Part shown: positions 1-12,335 of the stretch, piece by piece | How positions within the stretch are numbered: position 1 is the first letter of the stretch | How the letters are laid out: every line of letters starts with the position of its first letter | Assembly (NCBI GenBank): GCA_023653785.1 | Contig: JAMKCH010011854.1 | Span: forward strand, 86,495-150,494 | DNA length: 64,000 nt | DNA from: Ophioderma brevispina | Taxonomy: Eukaryota > Echinodermata > Ophiuroidea > Amphilepidida > Ophiodermatidae | Reading direction: 5' to 3' | Position numbers and translations under genes: made by a program | Notes under the pieces: generated by a model | What the model was told of the DNA's origin: nothing | The model's input: only the letters and a program-made list of their open reading frames with translations | Database searches by the model: none

Positions 1-110
1 TATCCTTTAGATTTTTATGACTATTTCATTTTCTTCTTAATAATAATGTCAGATTTAATGTTTTATTATTCTCCCTTGTTGAATTATGTTTACAATAATG
101 TTATAGTTTA

Positions 111-186
111 ATGCTAGTGTTAATGCTAGTGTTAATGCTAGTATTTAATGCTAGCGTTAATGCTAGTGTTAATGCTTGTGTTGATG
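111..186. repeat. 12-bp minisatellite
   Basis: About six and a half units of atgctagtgtta with single substitutions; one unit has an extra base. Confidence 0.9.
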
Positions 187-454
187 TGTGGAGAGGGTGT
201 GGATATAGGTGGGTGAACGGGTGAGTGGGAGCAAGAGTGAGTGGAGTGTTTGGGGGAGATTGTGTGTAGATATATGAGTGTGGGATATGTGTCAAAATTA
301 TATTCATTGAAAATTTACCCACACGTCCAGCTCATTTCCTCCAGCTGACGATTCTTAGTTTTCTTCTTCTTTTAAACGTTTTTTTTTTATATATTTAAAA
401 ATTTTATATATTTTCAAATCTTCAGCTAATTTCCATGTGTTTATTTCACGATAG

Positions 455-560
455 GTGATAAGGGGCAACGTGGCGATCCTGGCAAGAATGGACGAGATGG
501 GACAAAGGGACAAAGGACAAAAGGGAGACAGGGGCGTATACGGAGAAAAAGGAGACAGAG
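455..560 (+). CDS. collagen-like exon of EDA-like gene
   Basis: Internal exon of the plus-strand collagen/TNF gene. An acceptor (cacgatag) precedes it and a donor (GTATGG) follows. Read in phase 1 it gives Gly-X-Y triplets (GDKGQRGDPGKNGRDGTKG), then the frame slips at a duplicated caaagg/caaaag stretch and resumes as GQKGDRGVYGEKGDRG. The length is 106 nt, one more than a multiple of three, which agrees with a single indel. Gly-X-Y repeats form the trimeric stalk of collagen-type proteins; charged triplets such as GEKGDRG are typical. In context it is the stalk of a membrane-anchored or shed TNF ligand. Collagen identity is seen directly; the link to the distant TNF exons is inferred from strand, order and shared phase. 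Confidence 0.85.
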
Positions 561-736
561 GTATGGAAATAAATTTTACCAATGATCTTTAACTTGGTGT
601 ACTATCCGGGCAAATTCCTTCAGAAAACAACATGTTACTTTATTTTTCTGGTATTTAATATGACGATCTCCACTGCATATAATTAATAACTTATCTATGT
701 TACACCAAAGATTATCTTTGGTTATACTTATGAGGT

Positions 737-925
737 TTAGAAAACCGGCTGCATGCACATGCAGATGCGGTAATGCAGTGAGAACGCCCATGCCCAGCTG
801 TATTCAGGAATGTGACCGATATCGATCGAGTAAACTTTGAACTTATGCGATCACATTCTTGAACACATCTGGGCATGGGCGCTCTCACTGCATTACCGCA
901 TCTTGTGCATGCACCCGGTTTTCTA
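737..925. mobile_element. palindromic fold-back element
   Basis: The left arm ttagaaaaccggctgcatg and the right arm catgcacccggttttctaa extend as inverted copies through gatgcggtaatgcagtgag and cgcccatgcccag, about 85 nt per arm with a short centre around gatatcgatcgag. Typical of a MITE. It lies in the first collagen intron. Confidence 0.8.
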
Positions 926-1117
926 AAAAAAACCGGAGGGTATGCAGCGTTGCCATATTTTTCAATCATGTGCTTATTATCTGGCTCATAGTAAATGGGA
1001 AGGACCACTTTGTGGTCACTCTATGGAATCACTGTGAATTTTGGGCTAACAAAGGTCAAAAGATCTGCATTCGATAATCCTAACTGAATCATCTTAAAAT
1101 CCCTTTCTTTTTTCCAG

Positions 1118-1132
1118 AATCTTACTTGAAGG
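1118..1132 (+). CDS. possible 15-nt micro-exon of EDA-like gene
   Basis: A pyrimidine-rich acceptor (ctttcttttttccag) is followed 15 nt later by a good donor (GTGAGT). In phase 1 the segment adds ESYLKG and keeps the frame (2+12+1 nt). It sits between the first two collagen exons. No conserved motif supports it, so this is only a splice-signal and phase argument. Confidence 0.3.
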
Positions 1133-1155
1133 GTGAGTAAAACGATTCAGTACTT

Positions 1156-1700
1156 GAATTTAAAGCAATAGCAGCACATTTTTTGAAGAGAGCCCCCATT
1201 TTTCCACAAAATATGAGATTTTTGCACGATTGCATTGGTAACTGGCTAGTAAACTACTGTGAATGGCAAAGTTCGTACAAAACTATGTATCGCAAAAGAA
1301 GGAATTTCGTAATTATGATTATTAATATCGTATACTGATAATAATTCAGTCGCTGCTGTAAAGGTCCTTATAATTATAGCCAGGAAATAGCCCCATGTGC
1401 GTGTCTACGCTCATCCATTAGTTGTTCCGTTGGTTCAGACAAGTTAAGTTACAGGTCATTTGCGTGAGGTGGCACTATTTTCACAATGGTCGGAAAGAAA
1501 TGTGACGTTTCCAGTTCCGCCGTTAAATTACAATCCGGCATCCCGATTCTAATTACAAAATCGATTCTTTTTATATGACAAATACGGACTTTTGAGCGTC
1601 ACCATTCACAGTATAGTTTAATAGACAATTGCCAACACAACTCTGCAAAAAAAATCTCAAATTTTGAAAATGGAGGCGCTCTTACAAATGCTTTAATTTC
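1156..1700. mobile_element. fold-back element with arms of about 120 bp
   Basis: The left arm (gaatttaaagcaatagc through actactgtgaatgg) is inverted at the right (ccattcacagtatag through gctttaatttc). The centre is unique. Confidence 0.65.
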
Positions 1701-3230
1701 TGTTTACCTGTTTGGCTTTTTGTTTGATATTAATTCTTGTTGTCGTATTATGCTTTCTAAATGGATAAGTGTTGCCAAACTGAGATATTGTGAAGTTTCC
1801 GGAAGTTACGTAAAAGGTTCATTTGTTATCTACAATTGTTATATTATTACTTTTTACTGGATGTGAAATACAGAACTGTGTTAATAACACTTCCTTATTT
1901 GGTAGCCGTGATAATATATAGTTCTACTAGTACAGTGACTTAAGGTAAAAGAGGTGCTCGGTTTGGGTGACCTATGTCATAGTCAGGCCAAGGTCATAGA
2001 TCATTCTTGGAAAACGTTCAACATGCTCTAATTGCGTCCACTTGTTCAACATCATTTTATCAAGTTATGCTATATTATAGAAATGTACTTTGATCCCAAA
2101 ATTATGATACACCAGCCGAGGCAAACATGGACTTAAAAATTAAACATAGAGAACTTCATATCCCTCTTACTATATTAGTCTCAGTTGTGCTACACTATTT
2201 TCTGTAGAAATTAATGATTGGAGTTTGGTAGTTTTAAAGTATCTCTTTTTCAATGTAAACTTTCGGGGGGAAAACGAGGCAGCTATAGTGTTGATAAGTG
2301 AAGCCTGAACCCAGACATTTTTCAAGAGAAGTGTGGGTTGCTTTATATTAGAAAATCTATCTATTTGTGTCTACATGTAATTAAAACGAGATGTATATTT
2401 AGAAAAGAACAAAACATCATGATAGCAGTATGTCATAATACTCCCACGAATCCTTTTCAATATATCTCCCAGTGCTTGAAGCTAACTCTAAATGAAAATT
2501 CTCTCTGATAATGGTTTATTGAAAAGTGTTTAAATACCATGAATACATGAAAGGGCTGTTCCCATTTCCGTGATTCATTTGAAAGCTTTATTTATCTGCC
2601 GAGTCGTATACACTAAGTCTTACAGTACTACCTTCCCAAATGCATGAAAACTATATCGTAATCAAAAAACACGGGCCTAGTAGGTATCAATTTGGGGTTC
2701 GCGGCATTTTGGGGGATTTTGTAGTACAGTTTGCTCACCTTTCTCGTAATCTAGCATAGGAAGTAGTATAATACAGCTAAAAGTATTTTAAACTTTGCCA
2801 ATACCATGAGAATGTCACAATATACATTTAATTTCAGCTCACTATTTTTTTAAATAGGTCAGTGGTAAACACTTAATTTATCATCTTTAGACACCTCCAA
2901 TTGTTCATGATATTGTTACTTCCAAGCACTACAAACAAAATTGACAGTTTTGAAATGGACAATTCTAAAATCTTACCTCCAGTATGATCTTCAAGTTTTA
3001 CTCTAATGGGCTATTCCAAAAACTATTCACCCCTCCGCAAAATTAGAAGTGGAATCCCCCAAAAAAAAACCCCCCCTTTTCCCCCTTTCTCCAAATACAA
3101 TTCCCATAGTGAATAAAAAAAAAGTGCATGGGAATTCCCATCATGAAATCCAAAAATTAATGGGAATTCCCACAATAAAAAGAGTAAAAAAGGGTCTAAC
3201 GATGCTTTTATTTAGCCTAACATAATACAC
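1700..3230. other. intron, nothing recognised
   Basis: AT-rich intron between collagen exons. It contains short homopolymer runs near 3,055-3,125 and no exon-like or RNA-like signal that could be supported. Confidence 0.5.
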
Positions 3231-3261
3231 ACACTAGAACAGTATTGCAATATGAAGAAAA

Positions 3262-4195
3262 ACGATTTCATAATCACAAACTGATATCAAATTGTACCAT
3301 CGGTTCTTAACCACATATGACGCATTCAATGCCAAAGTTGTGTTTTTCAAACAGATGTTATTCCACAGAATCCTAGAGTATGAAAACTTTGATTTGAATT
3401 GCCATGGGGGGGGGGTCCCCCTAAATTGGCGGATTAAAGAGCCGACTTGTCGATTGCACCCCAGAAGGAATACAGACACAGGAACGCCACAATGGCTCCA
3501 AAATAGCCGCTTATAAAATTGTACGGGTTTGTTAGAGTTTCCTCTACATGTTTACGCGAGAAAAGTGTAGTGCTTATGTGGACCGGAAATGAGATAACGT
3601 CAATGAAAGATGAAGACAAAGTCCATCGCGTTTGGACTCAAGACCTTTAATACAAGAAAAGTTGGTAACGTGGGATAACTTGAAGGACTTTTTAAATCAT
3701 ACCGTTGACATTATACTGTTTGATCATGGAATGTGAATACGTATTCAGACATGATTTGAAAAAAAAACCACGGTTTTTTTTTTTTTTTTTTTTTTTTAAA
3801 ATTTGATCTCAAAATGTTCCTTTTTTAAGACCACTGTCTTCTATTGACGTTATCTCATTTCTGGTCCACACAAGCACTGCACTTTTCTCGCGTAAACCTT
3901 TAGATAAAACCCTAACAAACCGCGTACAATTCAATTAGCGGTTATTTGGGGTCATTTGGCGCATTTCTTCTCCCCCTGTATCTGTATTCTTCTGGGGTGC
4001 AATCGGCAAGTTATCTATCGCCAGTTCTTTTAATCCACCATATTTAGAGAACATGGAAATCAAATTAAAATTTCTCACACTCTAGGATTTTGGGGAATAA
4101 CATCAGTTTGAAAAACACAACTTTGATATTCAATGCGTCATATTTGGCTAAGAATCAATGGTACTAGTTTGAAGTCATTTTGTGATTATGATTTC
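3262..4195. mobile_element. long fold-back element (family 1), arms of about 360 bp
   Basis: The left arm 3,262-3,620 (cataatcacaaactg ... gatgaagacaaag) returns inverted at 3,833-4,195 (gaccactgtcttctattgac ... tttgtgattatg). The loop holds a long A/T run (about 3,760-3,800). A diverged second copy is at 28,270-29,065. Neither has a coding frame. Confidence 0.8.
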
Positions 4196-4199
4196 TTTT

Positions 4200-5260
4200 T
4201 TCTTCTTGTTGCAATACGTTTGTCTAGTGTGTGTATTATATGCAAATATGTTTGCATTAGTACTAGACGCTTTAGATATTTCTTTGAACATGTTATAACC
4301 GACAATATGCTGCATTGGCATTGTATTTGTTTATTTTTTGACATAGATTTTCGTTGTCCTCTATTTGGAACCATCGCCAAAAGTAGCTTTATAGAACAAA
4401 AATTGATTCTTTAAAATACAATCGAAACATTGCAGAACATTTTTGTTTTTCATCGTGCTTGTTCTTTATAGAACCTTTTCAGACTAGCTCGAAAGTTCTG
4501 TTTAGAACCACATCATGGCTCATGAGAATTGAATGGTTCTATAAGGCTACAATTCTTCCTTGAAAAACAAGAAAGGTTCTTTAGAGCTTGCAGAACTTTT
4601 TTGATCTTTACAGAGGCATCTGGGGAAAATTCTATATGGCGGGCAAAAACGTTCTTATTTGAAATTTGTACTTTGTACGTAATCTATTTACTTTTGATTG
4701 TTTTTTTTTCTTAGGTATAGCAATGTTTTTGCAGCTTTTGTGTGAACTGCAAAGGATGTCAAAGTGTTTTATCAAAAGTGTTTGTCTAAAAATCCATAAA
4801 GTATTAAAAGTTCGCTATTTTTTAGCATCTCATACAACATTATCAAATAAATTTTCCCAACAGGAAAATCACCATGTTTCACCTCGTCTCTATATCTAGA
4901 ATTAAAAAAAAAAAAAAATTTTTTTAAATCGATATAGGCTAACAAACCACATGTTCTATGCAAATCAATTTTAAGAATGATAACATTTTACTTTTCGTTC
5001 TCCCCATCCCAAAATTTTTACAAAAAACTCTGTATAAAACTTTTAGCTGGTGGGTTGTTCACGTTAAAGCTGTAAAAACGTCGTTTTAACTGGCAGCTGG
5101 GAATCACAACGTGCAGAACGTAAAATGACTGGGATCGTAAAACTACGAAACCATTGCAGGGAACGTAAAATAACGTCGTGAAATCCACATATTCAACGTT
5201 TATTGTTGGTTTTTGGTATTTGCTAATTACTTAATCATATGAGTAAATTTTATACATGTA
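4200..5260. other. intron, nothing firm
   Basis: AT-rich. Several ggttctttagagc/gaacc words suggest an old repeat around 4,440-4,640, but arms and borders could not be fixed. Confidence 0.4.
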
Positions 5261-5267
5261 AATTTAC

Positions 5268-5582
5268 TGAGATTCCAAGGGGTGTTTTGGATTCATCCCA
5301 CAATGCACACCAGTTTTGGGAAATTTCACCTCAATAGGTCATGTGAATCACATAAAAATCCTATTCTTAACACAATAAAACCCCTGACTTTAACGCTCAT
5401 TTTAGCCCACAAAGCGTTAGTACTTAGGGAATTTTTTGCATGATTATGAAATGTCTTGTGGTTCTTAAACTTTTGGAACACTTTTTATCCCTAAGTACTG
5501 ACATGTGTTTAGTACAGTACGGTATAGGCACATTACTATGCATCATGGGATTGGTTCAAAACACCCTCTGCTGAGATTCCAA
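5268..5582. mobile_element. small inverted-repeat element
   Basis: The left end gagattccaaggggtgttttg and the right end caaaacaccctctgctgaga are imperfect inverted copies of about 40 bp. An inner pair (agtacttaggg / ccctaagtact) adds a second stem. Confidence 0.5.
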
Positions 5583-6068
5583 CCGGGGGCCTTAAGATTA
5601 CAAGTCCTATATCAAAGCGTGAATACTTAATGAAGCTCATTCTTTTCGGAGTGATTTCACTCTATTTTCAATATTTTTGTAGAGGTTACTTTAGGCACTC
5701 CACGACTGGAGTAATCACTAAAGTAAAAAGAGTGAACATTCACTGCTTAAAATTTTAGAGAGCATTATGGCAATAGCTCTCAAAACAAAACAAAAATTAA
5801 GGAAAAATAGAAACTAATGCATAATTTCGAATATTCCTTCAAGTACTTCCAGGGGCAAAGATATGCCGAGGTGTAATCATTGTATGATACATCGATGATT
5901 TAATTCCCTTATCCCGTAACAATACCGGCAGACTTCAGTAACACGCTGTTTCGAATTAATTTACGGTATATCTGTTAGGCATTTACTGTTTGCAATTTAT
6001 TACAAAACAAGTTCATTCCTTAATTGATGAATGTTTTTGTTTCATCTCCACGATTATGTGGTTTCCAG

Positions 6069-6131
6069 GTGAAAGGGGTCACAAAGGTGCGAAGGGGAAA
6101 AAAGGAAAGCAAAGTCCCCAAAAGATACCGG
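6069..6131 (+). CDS. collagen-like exon of EDA-like gene
   Basis: Clean 63-nt phase-1 exon between acceptor tttccag and donor GTAAGA. It encodes GERGHKGAKGKKGKQ followed by SPQKIPG, so Gly-X-Y triplets give way to a basic, glycine-poor stretch. The lysine-rich KGKKGKQ could be a proteolytic or heparin-binding segment; EDA is cleaved by furin at a basic site before its collagen domain, but no RXXR consensus is visible here. Frame, borders and phase all agree with the next exon only 66 nt downstream. Confidence 0.9.
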
Positions 6132-6197
6132 GTAAGATAATCTAAAGTGGGCGTATATTATTTTCATTTGAATTCAACTATTAATCAATTTTCACAG

Positions 6198-6278
6198 GAA
6201 TAGATGGCCGCAGAGGACGAAAAGGTGAGCGAGGAGAACAGGGCATTCTAGGACCTCCGGGGCCGCAGGGAATCCCTG
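6198..6278 (+). CDS. collagen-like exon of EDA-like gene
   Basis: Clean 81-nt phase-1 exon with acceptor ttttcacag and donor GTAAGA. It encodes 27 residues of uninterrupted Gly-X-Y: GIDGRRGRKGERGEQG then ILGPPGPQGIPG. RRGRK is the best basic-cleavage-like stretch in the stalk. GPPG triplets are where prolyl hydroxylation would stabilise the triple helix. The open minus-strand frame over this exon is a shadow of the glycine codons. This is the last recognised collagen exon before the TNF-domain exons about 9 kb downstream. Confidence 0.92.
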
Positions 6279-6479
6279 GTAAGACGCGTGGGTTTGTGAC
6301 GTACGTGGGTTTGTGAAGTTTTGTGAAACTTTCGCTTGTGTTAGTTCCCCTTAGCTCTTCCACTCCTGCTACTTAGTTTATTGCACTAACTAGTACTATT
6401 TTTTGCAATTGTGGTGATAATACGATAATACCTAGAGGTTTCTCAGACGAGTCAACTGAAATGTCCAGTTTACATCAAA

Positions 6480-6595
6480 AAGGATACAGATTAGATACCA
6501 GTTGAATGCTTTCTGGTCCCTCCTTGTAGATATGACAAAAAACACCAATTCTATTTACATTTCCTGGGACCTTTAAGCGTTGAGATTCCGAACCT
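6480..6595. repeat. dispersed repeat (inverted copy at 17,806-17,880)
   Basis: The words gaatgctttctggtccctcc and caattctatttacatttcc recur reverse-complemented near 17,806-17,880. The boundaries of the family are unclear. Confidence 0.5.
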
Positions 6596-6800
6596 AATCT
6601 GTATGTATTTTTTCATAGCAATTTCGCTTACATTACCAATTTTAAAAGAAAATCGTAAAGCCGTGTTTATGCCATCAAAACATTTAAGAGCGTGTATTCC
6701 AGAGTAAGATGAGGCATATCATTTGACAGTTTAAGACGAACTAAAGTTGCACATTGTTTCTGAAAATGTGTATACCGGTGTCATATAATACAGTGTCCGT

Positions 6801-6970
6801 GTGACTGAGTGTCCTATCACCCATCTCTCTATTGTGTTCTCCATTGCTGTATGCATCATTTGCTTCAGCACTGTACCCAAATGGCCTCGTCTACAAGGTC
6901 ACGGTTCATTCCGAGTATGTTGCTATGGTAGCTAGGACACTCTCTCGTGGGAGACACTCAGTTTCTTTAC
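6801..6970. mobile_element. MITE with ACTGAGTGTC ends, copy 1
   Basis: Starts gactgagtgtcct and ends gggagacactcagtttc. About 77 percent identical by eye to 23,093-23,262 in the same orientation. Confidence 0.65.
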
Positions 6971-7649
6971 GACGGCATCAAACTGATATGTAGCTTAATC
7001 CTACGTCCTAAGCCTATATGCACCTGTGATGATACTGTTGTGTAAATGTGTATAAAATTTAGCCTTAGCCTATATCCTATATGCTATATTCAAAGTCTAT
7101 ATTTTGATCTGTATGTAGACTAGCCCCTTTTAAAGCCACAACCGTTAGGTAGCTTGCTTAAATGAAAAGCCTATGTTTTCATAATGTGTATGTACCAAAC
7201 ACTTACTATGATAATCAATGAAATTCGATACATTACACCGGGACATTAGAGTACCGGCGAAAATTCGCATCTATTTAGTTACAGTCAGAATTAAACTCGG
7301 ATTGTTGCGCCTTACGCCGTGTTAAATGCGGGCTGTGCTGTATCTGCCTTGATTGACATGAATAAAGAAGCAATGTTCCAAATTTAATTTATTTTCTAAT
7401 GCTAAACTATGTCAATTTTAGCTTAAGCTGGAATTAAGTACACTGTGCTTCGAACATACACGTTTTCAATATAATATTAAAATGGTTGTATCTGAATATT
7501 GTTCTTACAATAATTCTTACGTTAAATCTGAAATTACACCTGAGGATAATGTGTCGTCGTAATGCTTAAATAGCCCGTGCTAATGAAATTGAGGTGTTTT
7601 GGAAAAACCAAATACTAAGATCATATTATCAATACGTAATCAATATAAA

Positions 7650-8165
7650 GTCCCCAACAAAAGTAATGCAGCATGTCGAAATACCCCCACAGGTTACAAA
7701 CCATTGGTCTTTGCACGAAAACATAAAATTATATCAATAGTTCGTTTTCTTCCGTAAATTTTGATACCCTTCTTGCCCCATTGCGATCAATATTGTCAAC
7801 ACAATACCCATTATAAGAAAATCTCTCCTTTTTTTTAAAAGTTGCAATAAAATGTATAGCCATATTGATTACCATTCAGTGAAAGACCACGTTCTTCCCG
7901 TGAAGTTTGTGTCACTTTATGCATGGTTGTGTATTGTAACCTTGCAATAACGTCTTCAGGTGCAACTTTGAAAATGTGACACATTTTCGTAAAATGGGCA
8001 TTGTGTTGACGATATTGATCACAATGGAGCAAGAAGGGTGTCAAAATTTGCAGAAAAAGACAGACTATTGATATCATTTTGTGTTTTTCGTGCATAGACC
8101 AATGGTTGTAACTTATGGGGGTATTTAGACATGCTGCGTTACTTTTGGGGGGGTCTTTATTACCT
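7650..8165. mobile_element. fold-back element with arms of about 180 bp
   Basis: The left arm (taaagtccccaacaaaagta ... cattgcgatcaatattgtca) is repeated inverted at the right (tgacgatattgatcacaatg ... gggggggtctttattacc). Shared inner word: tacaaaccattggtct / agaccaatggttgta. Confidence 0.75.
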
Positions 8166-8169
8166 TTTA

Positions 8170-9430
8170 TTTAGTGCATGATTATATCTTTTCGCCCTCT
8201 CCTCTGTCCAAAGGTTGCAATGTGCTATTCTGTAGCATTGACATACAAAGTTGTCCTTAAATATTTATTTATACATGTATGTATATACTGTGAATGTATA
8301 TATACTATTGTATATTATACATATAGTACATGTTTTAGCTTATCTTTGACTGCTGTAAGTATTAAATAATCCCTGCCTTGCCTGTTTATTTTGTTTTAAT
8401 ACGTTGTTTATGTCTTCCTTGTTACTATACAAGATGAGGTTAACCAATGCAAACGCTAAATGAAACTTTAGATTAACACAATAAACATAAACTAATTATA
8501 ATAAAATGAAACTGTAAAAATAAACATGGAATTCAACGTTTCAATCAGTGGGAAATCCATACACTCCAGTCTTGATGACAGTTCCATATCGGGTGTCTGG
8601 AAAAACACGTTTCCGTTGCTAACGTTGGAAACGTGGTTTTATTTTCTAATAGCGCAGACAACGATAAAATAATATTTTATTCCACTGATTCCAGAGAATA
8701 GTTTATTCCACTGATTCCATAGTATAGATAGACATTTTCGACGTAATTCCATACTGCAAGTCTTAACCGAGTAACCACCATGCTGGTCCGGCTAATTTCC
8801 CACACAATACGGGGTACGGGCGATTGAGCAATCATCTTATGTCATTTACGGGCGATTTGTTAATGTACGGTAATGGAAGGTACCACCGGGTAATAAAAAA
8901 ATGTGAAATTATATCATGAAAACCACGCCTTTTCGTTACTTCCAAACTTGCAGGTTTCCAAGTTTTATTTTAATGGCTTTTTGGATAAAATATGTTATAG
9001 TAACCCACGCGACCGTGAGATTTCCAAAACTTTTTGGACACATTTCTCTGTCGGGAGAGGAGCCATTTTGTATCCATGCAGAATCAATCAATCTCAATAG
9101 GCCAACTACTGGATATGTTTTACGTTAATGCCTGGGCCTATATCATGCACACAGGCGCTATAAAGTGTATGCAGATCTTTGCGAGTTCTGTTTTGTATTG
9201 TTCTATAATTGTACTGATTTTTAAAATTGTAACATTGTTGTATTCAACATTTTGCTGTAATAAATATGTTTAATTAACATTTAACACCTCATTAATCTTC
9301 ATTTGCGTCCAATTTGCTCTCGCTGTCAGGATCCTCTGCTATTTCAACAAAACCTGTTTAATATCATTGCGACAGCATTATCTGGCAAGACGTCCATATT
9401 ACCACCCCTCTCATTATTTACATGCAACAT
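8170..9430. other. intron, nothing recognised
   Basis: AT-rich, with short ORFs only in shadow frames. A short duplication (tttattccactgattccag/tag) occurs near 8,680-8,720. Confidence 0.4.
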
Positions 9431-9960
9431 AAAATGTTTTTCATTTTAGCTGTTTATGCCGTTTTTTGATCAAACAGGCCAAAATTCAAAATAAATTTTG
9501 TATCATGTACATAGATACGATGGGGGTCATATGGAGTCTTTCCCATTTTCTTTATCCCAATTACGTCTTCGCCCATTAATGATGTGAGCATCAACTGTAT
9601 TTGTCCATTCAGAAGCTGTAATTTGTTCCACTGCCTCATCAAATATTTCATAATCGCGCCATACTGAATTGTTTATTGTTCCTGGAAGCGTTACCCTTCA
9701 TGTTGGTCCTATCATCTCTTGCAGGTTAATCACAGTGGTAGAGAGCAAACGTACAATTTCATGTGCGTCTTTTAGCCAAAATGTCAAAGTTTCATATTTT
9801 TGAGCTTAGTGGTTTTTTTGCTTGATGTCATCGTAGAGCTCTTTTTTCGTATACTTGGCGGGAAGTGCATATTCCGCTTTTCAACTACTCTTGCAGTTTC
9901 ATGATTTTCTTGTATTTGACTTGGAGGTTTCTTAGCTTTGACGCTATCCTATGATAGCTT
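9430..9960 (-). pseudogene. decayed unidentified coding remnant
   Basis: Minus-strand segments look more protein-like than the surroundings: LTFWLKDAHEIVRLLST then INLQEMIG, and further 3' DYEIFDEAVEQITASEWTN with DAHIINGRRRNWDKENGK. They lie in different frames. The acidic, helical character and broken frames suggest a mobile-element ORF or a gene fragment; no family is recognised. Confidence 0.35.
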
Positions 9961-10205
9961 GCATTAACCATTTTATAGATGGAATCTTTGGGTATATTAA
10001 TTTAAATGCAGTTTTACTATTCCAAAAGGAAATGATAGTTTCCACACACCATGTTTTCTCAGTTGTGTATAGAAGTATATGCCGGTGTAGTAACATAATA
10101 ATTTTAGATATGAGCCCTAAACCCTTGTACAATAAAATCCTGGGTGCAAAGCCGTCCTTTATCTCTGCTTTTGAACATATTCGATCGTAGTCATTCTGGG
10201 ATATA

Positions 10206-11272
10206 CAGGGTGTCCCAGAATATTAGTAACGCCATCGATACCCCAAAATGTTTTTATTTTTTTTCCATAGAAAATCAATACCATTAGGTAAACTGGTTTA
10301 ATGTCCAACTTCATTATACTATAACCTTTCATAAGAATTTTGGAATCGTGAAAATCGGACTAACCAAGGGAAAATACACTCAATTGTGTTTAGAGTTGCT
10401 GATTCATCCTTGGCAAAGTTGAAAAAAAATGCGATGTCTGTATTATCCCTCGACTTACTAAGCCTTCTTTGCATCACATTATCCCTCTATTTGGAATCTT
10501 CTTATTAGCACTTGATACTTTTTTTATTTTGGTCCAATAATACTATGGGCATTTCCTCTTTCCCCTTGATACCAAGATAAGTACCAGCAGGCCCTTTATG
10601 GCATCCAGTGACGTCATAAAGACCATTAGGCCGCAATAATTGTCATTCAGACAACACAAGTGCACAATTGGCGAAAATTCAATTTTGCCACCAAAATATT
10701 AGGACTATCAGATTTTTAATCTGGTTTTGGCTCTAAACTCATGGCAAAAGACCAGCTTTTATATACATACAAGGTTTTAGTGCTTTACTCTGCCGAAAAG
10801 TACCAAAAGAGGATAGGCCTAATGCTTGGTGGCACCCCCTTCCTTTACTGTCTAGCGAGGTTTATGACATCATTTTGACTCGTACTGGCATATTAAGTAC
10901 GTCATGAGTTGGTATCGAGGAAAAAGGAAGACCACAGCTCTCTATTGGTACCACAATCACACTTTTGAGTGTTTATAACGAATTCCCGAGGTACTAAATC
11001 ATGTTTGTCAAAAAGCTTGCCAGGAAGAGTAAAAGACACATCCATTTTTTTCACTTAGCCCATTATGAAATCAGCACCTCTAACACAATTGAGTGTATTT
11101 TCCTTTGTTAGTCCGATTTTCACGATTCAAAATTCTTATGAAAGGTTACAAAGTTGAAGTTGGATATTCGCCAGCTACCTAATGTTATTGATTTTCTATG
11201 GAAAAAAATAAACATTTTGGGTTATCGATGGGTATTTTTTTTTTTTTTTTTCTAATCATTCTGGGACCCCTG
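10206..11272. mobile_element. 1.07-kb inverted-repeat transposon flanked by TA
   Basis: The ends are cagggtgtcccagaat and, inverted at the right, caggggtcccagaatgatta. The arms match over about 200 bp each (including aaaatcggactaac and aatacactcaattgtgtt). TA precedes the left end and follows the right end, as expected for a Tc1/mariner-type TA target duplication. No transposase frame is visible, so it is probably non-autonomous. Confidence 0.75.
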
Positions 11273-12330
11273 TACCTTAGTCGATTACTTACTGTAATAT
11301 ACCGTACTAAATTGCAAATGCATCATTTACTAACATATATAGAGAGACATCTACATTTTTTGACACTGTACAAAATTAAAATTAATCAGATTAATCTGGG
11401 AAATACGATTTTACCTAAAAAAGCACACTCTCTTCATTTTCACCTCCTACCCTCTGAAATGGAAGATAGTCCACGGTCACTGGGATTACTCCAGCAAGAC
11501 CAATGCCATCGCACTTGTGTGCCGATTGGCCATAAACGAAACTAAAATGGCCCTGATGATTTGGCCACATTTACTTACAAACCGGTGCTGTAATAGACAC
11601 ATAACTTCAATTCGTATTGCACGAGCCCATCACCTTCAATGATCTGACAAATATACTTTATCATTTGGGACATAGACTTTAGTTATGTGTGACCCATTAC
11701 TTTCTAATATCACTATCATTCTGTTAATTGGGATACAATATTGGAACGTTTTCAATTCTGTTGATTTTGGAAATAGTATAAGGACGCAGCAAAAACCTCC
11801 ATATACGCCAACGTTATTGACACAATTTGACAATTATTTCTTGAACAGCTGTGAAAATGAAGCCTTTCAGTGTCTGATGCCCGAGTTCAATTCGACAATT
11901 GAACTCGGGTAGACGCGCTGCGTATTGGACGTTATTTGGAGGTTGAATCGCTAGCGTCATACCGCTTTTTGCTACGTTCGCGCGGGCCTGCCGACGTTGC
12001 GTCTCGTTGTGTATGTTCATCGCGTTCAACCGGTTGTTTGATTTTTGTACTGGGTTATTGCCCCCGCAGTCTTTTTTTTGTTGTAATTTAAGCCTAAGTT
12101 ATCGCTAAATTGGTTAAGATGACATTATAATTTTCATCTTGCAGTTACTGTCCAATTTCCCTATTCACTGTGCACACAGGGCATTCAATAGGCCCATGAC
12201 CTTTCATGCGTACTCTGTGCTTAACTCATAGGACATGAGAAACTCACTTCGTTGCGAGAAAAGTGCTCATGGGATTTTCTTGGTAAAGCTCTAATTGTTG
12301 ATATTTACATCATAACATATGTCAAATGTT
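11273..12330. other. intron with a perfect hairpin, otherwise unassigned
   Basis: Contains a perfect 13-bp stem (cccgagttcaatt, loop cgac, aattgaactcggg) at 11,880-11,910, probably the centre of a degraded fold-back element. No exon-like signals. Confidence 0.45.
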
Positions 12331-12335
12331 ATTAT

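Noticed and set aside
111..186. CRISPR-like array
   Set aside because: Units are contiguous 12-bp repeats with no spacers, in eukaryotic DNA.
6181..6363. 60-codon minus-strand frame rich in Pro, Arg and Gly
   Set aside because: It is the antisense shadow of the Gly-X-Y collagen exon.
11198..11545. 115-codon plus-strand frame
   Set aside because: It runs through the right inverted arm of a transposon and a poly-T tract coding for phenylalanines.
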